From positions 124,001 through 188,000 of the forward strand of contig CANMMF010000001.1 of the NCBI GenBank assembly GCA_947498985.1: a DNA stretch of 64,000 nt, written 5' to 3'. The first letter of the stretch is position 1. Every line of letters begins with the position of its first letter. Shown here in pieces: positions 61,064-64,000 of the stretch. The position numbers were made by a program, and so were the translations under genes. Under the pieces are notes generated by a model. It did not search any database. It was not told the origin of the DNA and saw only the letters and a list, made by a program, of their open reading frames with translations. This stretch comes from an uncultured Paracoccaceae bacterium. Its GTDB lineage: Bacteria > Pseudomonadota > Alphaproteobacteria > Rhodobacterales > Rhodobacteraceae.

Positions 61064-62497
61064 TCAGTCCGACAGGATGGCCGGGTCGAAGACCCGCGCC
61101 CGGATGGCCAGCGCGGCCAGAAGCGCGCCGAGCCCGGCGGCCAGCAGAACGCAAAGCGCCAGCCGCCCGGCCCCGCCCAGCCCGGTCAGACCCGTCGCGG
61201 CCCAGAGCCCCGCGAGCAGCGCCGCGTAGAGAGCGACAAGCGCCAGAGCCCGCCCCATGGGCCGCAAGGCGGGCCCGGTCTCGATCCCCGCGCGGGCCTG
61301 CAGCAGCCACAGCAGAGCGGGCACGCTGAGCAGCTGAACCACCGCCTGCGCAGAGGCGAGCGGCACCAGACCCAAAGGTGCAAAAAGCCCGATCACCAGC
61401 AGCATCGCCCCGCTGAAGCCGAGATTGAACTGCAATGCCAGCGCGGTGCGGTTGCTGGCGGCCAGCACCGGTTGCCCCAGCAACTGGCCAACCCGCGCGC
61501 CCGCCCGCAGCGCCAGCAGCTGCATCACGACAATGCCCGCGGCGTAGTCGGGGTGGAACAGCATCCCGACCGCGGGACCACCCAGCACGATCAGCGTCGC
61601 GGCAACGCCGCCCAGAAACAACGTGCCCGCGCCGAGGTATTCGGCAAGCACCGGGCCAAGCGGCCTGCCGCCGCGCGCCGCAACGCCGAAGCTGCGCAGG
61701 GCAAAGCTGTGCATCGGCTGCGCGACAAGCTCGACGGAGGCTTGCGCGAGGCGATTGGCAAAGCGGTAAAGCCCGGATTCGGCGGTGCTGAAGAGGCCTG
61801 CAAGCACCAGATCGGTGCCGAAATTTGCAAAAAACGTGAGCAGGGAGGAGCCATAGAGGCTGGACGCATAGCGCGTGGCCTTGCGCACAATCCGCCAGTT
61901 GACATGCGCCCGCGGCAGGCGCGGCAAAGCGCGGCCATAAAGCAGCAGAGCCAGCGTTACGCGCGCGGCCCGGAACGCCACCAGCGCAAAGACCGACTGC
62001 CAGGTCACCAGCAGTGCCGCCCCAACCGCCAAGGCGCCCAGATTGGCCCCCCCGATGGCGAGATAGTACTGCCGCATGCGGCCCGCACGGGTCAGCGCCG
62101 CGGTGGCCCAGCCAATCATCGCCGCGAAGGGCTGCAGCAGACCGAAAGCGCGCAGCACCGGGCCAAGATCGGGCGCCTCGAAGGCCCGGGCCAGAGCGCC
62201 CGAGGCAAGGAAAATCACCAGCCCGCCCACACTGCCGATCCCGGTCATCACCCAGAACATGCTCGACAGAACCGCGTCATCCTCTTCGTCGGAATTCACG
62301 ACAAAATGGAAATAGCCGGTATAGGTCAGCATCACGACAAATTCGGCAAAGACCACGGCCAGCGTGTAGACGCCGTATTCCGCGGTGGTCAGGAACGCCG
62401 CCGCCAGAAGCGTGATCAAAAGAGCGGCCATTTGCTGGGAACCGAGACCAGCCAGCGACAGAGCGGCGTTTGCCCCCCCTCGTTTCCTGACGCTCAA
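61064..62497 (-). CDS. Wzx-like polysaccharide flippase
   Basis: A 477-residue protein with about twelve to fourteen membrane segments of the MATE-like polysaccharide-transport (Wzx/RfbX) type: NAALSLAGLGSQQMAALLITLLAAAFLTTAEYG at the start, then RYASSLYGSSLLTFFANFGTDLVLAG and LFSTAESGLYRFANRLAQ. It would flip undecaprenyl-linked repeat units across the inner membrane. No ATG fits; the TTG at 62497, behind a GAGG, gives the expected start, and the frame upstream of it is non-coding. It is divergent from the Wzz/ExoP-like gene. Confidence 0.82.
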   Translation of the reverse strand: MSVRKRGGANAALSLAGLGSQQMAALLITLLAAAFLTTAEYGVYTLAVVFAEFVVMLTYTGYFHFVVNSDEEDDAVLSSMFWVMTGIGSVGGLVIFLASGALARAFEAPDLGPVLRAFGLLQPFAAMIGWATAALTRAGRMRQYYLAIGGANLGALAVGAALLVTWQSVFALVAFRAARVTLALLLYGRALPRLPRAHVNWRIVRKATRYASSLYGSSLLTFFANFGTDLVLAGLFSTAESGLYRFANRLAQASVELVAQPMHSFALRSFGVAARGGRPLGPVLAEYLGAGTLFLGGVAATLIVLGGPAVGMLFHPDYAAGIVVMQLLALRAGARVGQLLGQPVLAASNRTALALQFNLGFSGAMLLVIGLFAPLGLVPLASAQAVVQLLSVPALLWLLQARAGIETGPALRPMGRALALVALYAALLAGLWAATGLTGLGGAGRLALCVLLAAGLGALLAALAIRARVFDPAILSD

Positions 62498-62743
62498 ACC
62501 CGCACCCTCGTGATTGGTCCAGCTGCGGCGCCATTCAGGCCTGCGGCACAAACCAGTCCTGGCGATGAGGATATGCAGGCGGGCACGCTGATCAACCTTT
62601 CCAAACGCTCCGCGCACCGTGCCGGGCGTCTGTGCATAACACAACCATATTGCGAGTTGGGCCGGGGTCACTCCGCCGGATTTTGCAGCACCTGCGTGGA
62701 TCCAGACGGATCGCCGGTCCGAACAGGATAGAAAGGACCAAAA

Positions 62744-64000
62744 GTGGAGCTTTTCAAAACACAACGCGTCGATACCGGCGTTTTCAGACCGGGCGCGCGG
62801 CGTATGCGCGCAAATGCCGGGGCCGACACAGTCCCGCCCGATGACACGGTGGAGCTGCTGGCGCTTGGCCGCGCGCTCTGGCGGCGCAAGGGGCTGGTGG
62901 CTCTGGCCACGCTGCTTCTGGGCGCTGCCTTTTTCGCCGTCACGTCGCTGCAACCGCGGCACTACACGGCCGGTGCGACGGTGATCCTCGATCCGCGCGA
63001 ACAGCAGATCCTCGGCGGGCAGGATCAGGTGGTCTCGGACCTCAAGCTCAGCACGCCCATTCTGGAATCGCAGATGCCGATCCTGCGGTCCTCGAGCCTG
63101 CTGCAATCGGTAGTCGCACGTCTCGGAGTGGAGCGCTTTGACCAGTTCGCGCCAGCGGAGCCCTCCTCTGCGCCCCTGCCCTCCGATCCGGCACGCGAGA
63201 CCCGCATCATCGCGCAGCTGCGCGACGGTATCGATGTGCGCCGGGTGGGCGATTCCTACGTCATCGCGATCAGCGTCACGACCACCGATCCGCAGCTTTC
63301 GGCGGATGTCGCCAACGCGCTGGCCGACAGCTATATCGACGCGCAGCTGGCCGACCGGCGACGGGTGGCCGAACAGGCCACGCAATGGCTTGCCGATCAG
63401 GTCGTCGCGCGGCGCAACGACCTGGCGCGCGCAGAGCAGACGGTGGAGGCCTATAAGCGCGATCAGCTGGCCGCCGCCGGGGCCTCCGAAGCGGTTTTGC
63501 AGCAGCAATTGCTGGAGTTGAACCAGCAGATCGCCATCGCCAGATCCGAGCGCGCGACAGAGCGGGCGCGGCTGGAACGGATCGAGGCGTCGCGTGACGC
63601 GCGCGGGGCCGCGGCCGCGGCAGAGGCGCTGCGCACGCCCTTTCTCGACGGGTTGCGCAGCCGGAGGTTCGATCTGGCGCGCGACGAGGCCCGGCTGGCT
63701 GCCTCGCTTGGTCCGACCCATCCCGATCGCCGGCAGCTGGTCGCGGAAATCGCGCAGATCGATGCCGCGATCGCCGCCGAAGTGCAGATCATCGCGGATG
63801 GCCACCGCAACGAGCTGGAGATCCTCAACATCCGCGACCAGGCCCTGCAACGCGAGGTGGATGCGCTGGAATCGCAGCTGTCGGACATGGCCGCGACCTC
63901 GCTGCAACTGCGCGAACTGGAACGCGAGGCGGACGCCGCGCGCGCCGGGTTCGAGGCGCTGCAAAGCCGTCTGGGCGAGATCCGGGCCCAGGTCGAGATC
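62744..64000 (+). CDS. Wzz/ExoP-type chain-length determinant (3' end outside window)
   Basis: The first 419 codons of a polysaccharide copolymerase. An N-terminal cytoplasmic stretch leads to a first membrane helix (about 51-68, LVALATLLLGAAFFAVTS). A Wzz domain follows (AGATVILDPREQQIL, LESQMPILRSSSLLQSVV, ADVANALADSYIDAQL), then a long periplasmic coiled-coil rich in Glu, Arg and Ala. The window ends before a second membrane helix or any tyrosine-kinase domain, so whether it is ExoP/Wzc-like is open. The GTG at 62744 follows an AAAGGA site; ATG 62804 is an alternative start. It controls polymer length together with the OPX protein at 55 kb. Confidence 0.88.
   Translation, partial: MELFKTQRVDTGVFRPGARRMRANAGADTVPPDDTVELLALGRALWRRKGLVALATLLLGAAFFAVTSLQPRHYTAGATVILDPREQQILGGQDQVVSDLKLSTPILESQMPILRSSSLLQSVVARLGVERFDQFAPAEPSSAPLPSDPARETRIIAQLRDGIDVRRVGDSYVIAISVTTTDPQLSADVANALADSYIDAQLADRRRVAEQATQWLADQVVARRNDLARAEQTVEAYKRDQLAAAGASEAVLQQQLLELNQQIAIARSERATERARLERIEASRDARGAAAAAEALRTPFLDGLRSRRFDLARDEARLAASLGPTHPDRRQLVAEIAQIDAAIAAEVQIIADGHRNELEILNIRDQALQREVDALESQLSDMAATSLQLRELEREADAARAGFEALQSRLGEIRAQVEI

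Noticed and set aside
59705-62731. A 1,008-codon plus-strand open frame across the acyltransferases and flippase
   Set aside because: Composition is Arg/Gln/Gly-rich without motifs, and it overlaps three well-supported membrane proteins in other frames.
62498-63964. Upstream extension of the flippase frame, which would make it 966 residues long
   Set aside because: The extension is antisense to the Wzz-like gene and lacks motifs; the TTG at 62497 gives the expected flippase N-terminus.

Overview
The window is high-GC DNA from an alphaproteobacterium, most likely a Roseobacter-group member of the Rhodobacteraceae. The reasons are a classical soxTRSVWXYZABC thiosulfate-oxidation locus, several TRAP transporters including TAXI-type ones with fused permeases, a bacteriophytochrome paired with a heme oxygenase, and overall gene style. 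No rRNA, tRNA, CRISPR array or intact transposase was seen. The first gene (soxC) and the last (a Wzz/ExoP-like chain-length protein) run off the window.

Region 1 (1-8.7 kb) is the sox locus. soxVWXYZABC lie on the minus strand and the regulatory/accessory genes soxS, soxR and soxT lie divergently on the plus strand. Candidate SoxR operators sit in soxW-soxX and soxS-soxV. A perfect 13-bp hairpin lies between soxZ and soxA. A terminator plus an 18-bp palindrome lie between soxA and soxB, which suggests segmental expression: soxXYZ, soxA, then soxBC.

Region 2 (8.7-33 kb) is a 24-kb island for uptake and beta-oxidation of an unknown carboxylic acid. It has two complete TAXI-TRAP systems, two acyl-CoA-ligase-like proteins, two fused enoyl-CoA hydratase/3-hydroxyacyl-CoA dehydrogenases, an acyl-CoA dehydrogenase, a 2,4-dienoyl-CoA-reductase-like SDR, an NPD-type flavoprotein, a separate enoyl-CoA hydratase, two thiolases, a PaaI thioesterase and an IclR regulator. 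One operon adds a lipoate-protein-ligase homologue and a thiolase / HMG-CoA-synthase-like / DUF35 trio in which the HMG-CoA-synthase-like member lacks the catalytic cysteine. Variants of one palindrome, about TTTCGCAcTGCGGAAA, occur in all six promoter intervals of the island, so it looks like one regulon and is the best candidate for an undescribed system.

Region 3 (33-41.3 kb) holds a PhoD-like phosphatase, a decayed GcvT-family gene, a bacteriophytochrome HWE kinase with a receiver domain, its heme oxygenase, and an FAH-family dehydratase plus alpha-ketoglutaric semialdehyde dehydrogenase pair resembling the end of an oxidative pentose pathway.

Region 4 (41.3-54.5 kb) is largely a gene graveyard. 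It contains a LacI remnant, a frameshifted intradiol dioxygenase, a TRAP system with nonsense codons, a nitroreductase/DctP junction, and malonyl-CoA decarboxylase and malonyl-CoA synthetase genes with large internal deletions. Intact genes stand among the remains: a GntR regulator, fructose-1,6-bisphosphatase, an SDR, an IclR regulator and a DadA-like FAD oxidoreductase.

Region 5 (54.5-64 kb) is an exopolysaccharide locus: OPX export protein, a large SGNH-esterase/SPRY protein, two membrane acyltransferases, a flippase and a Wzz/ExoP-type protein.
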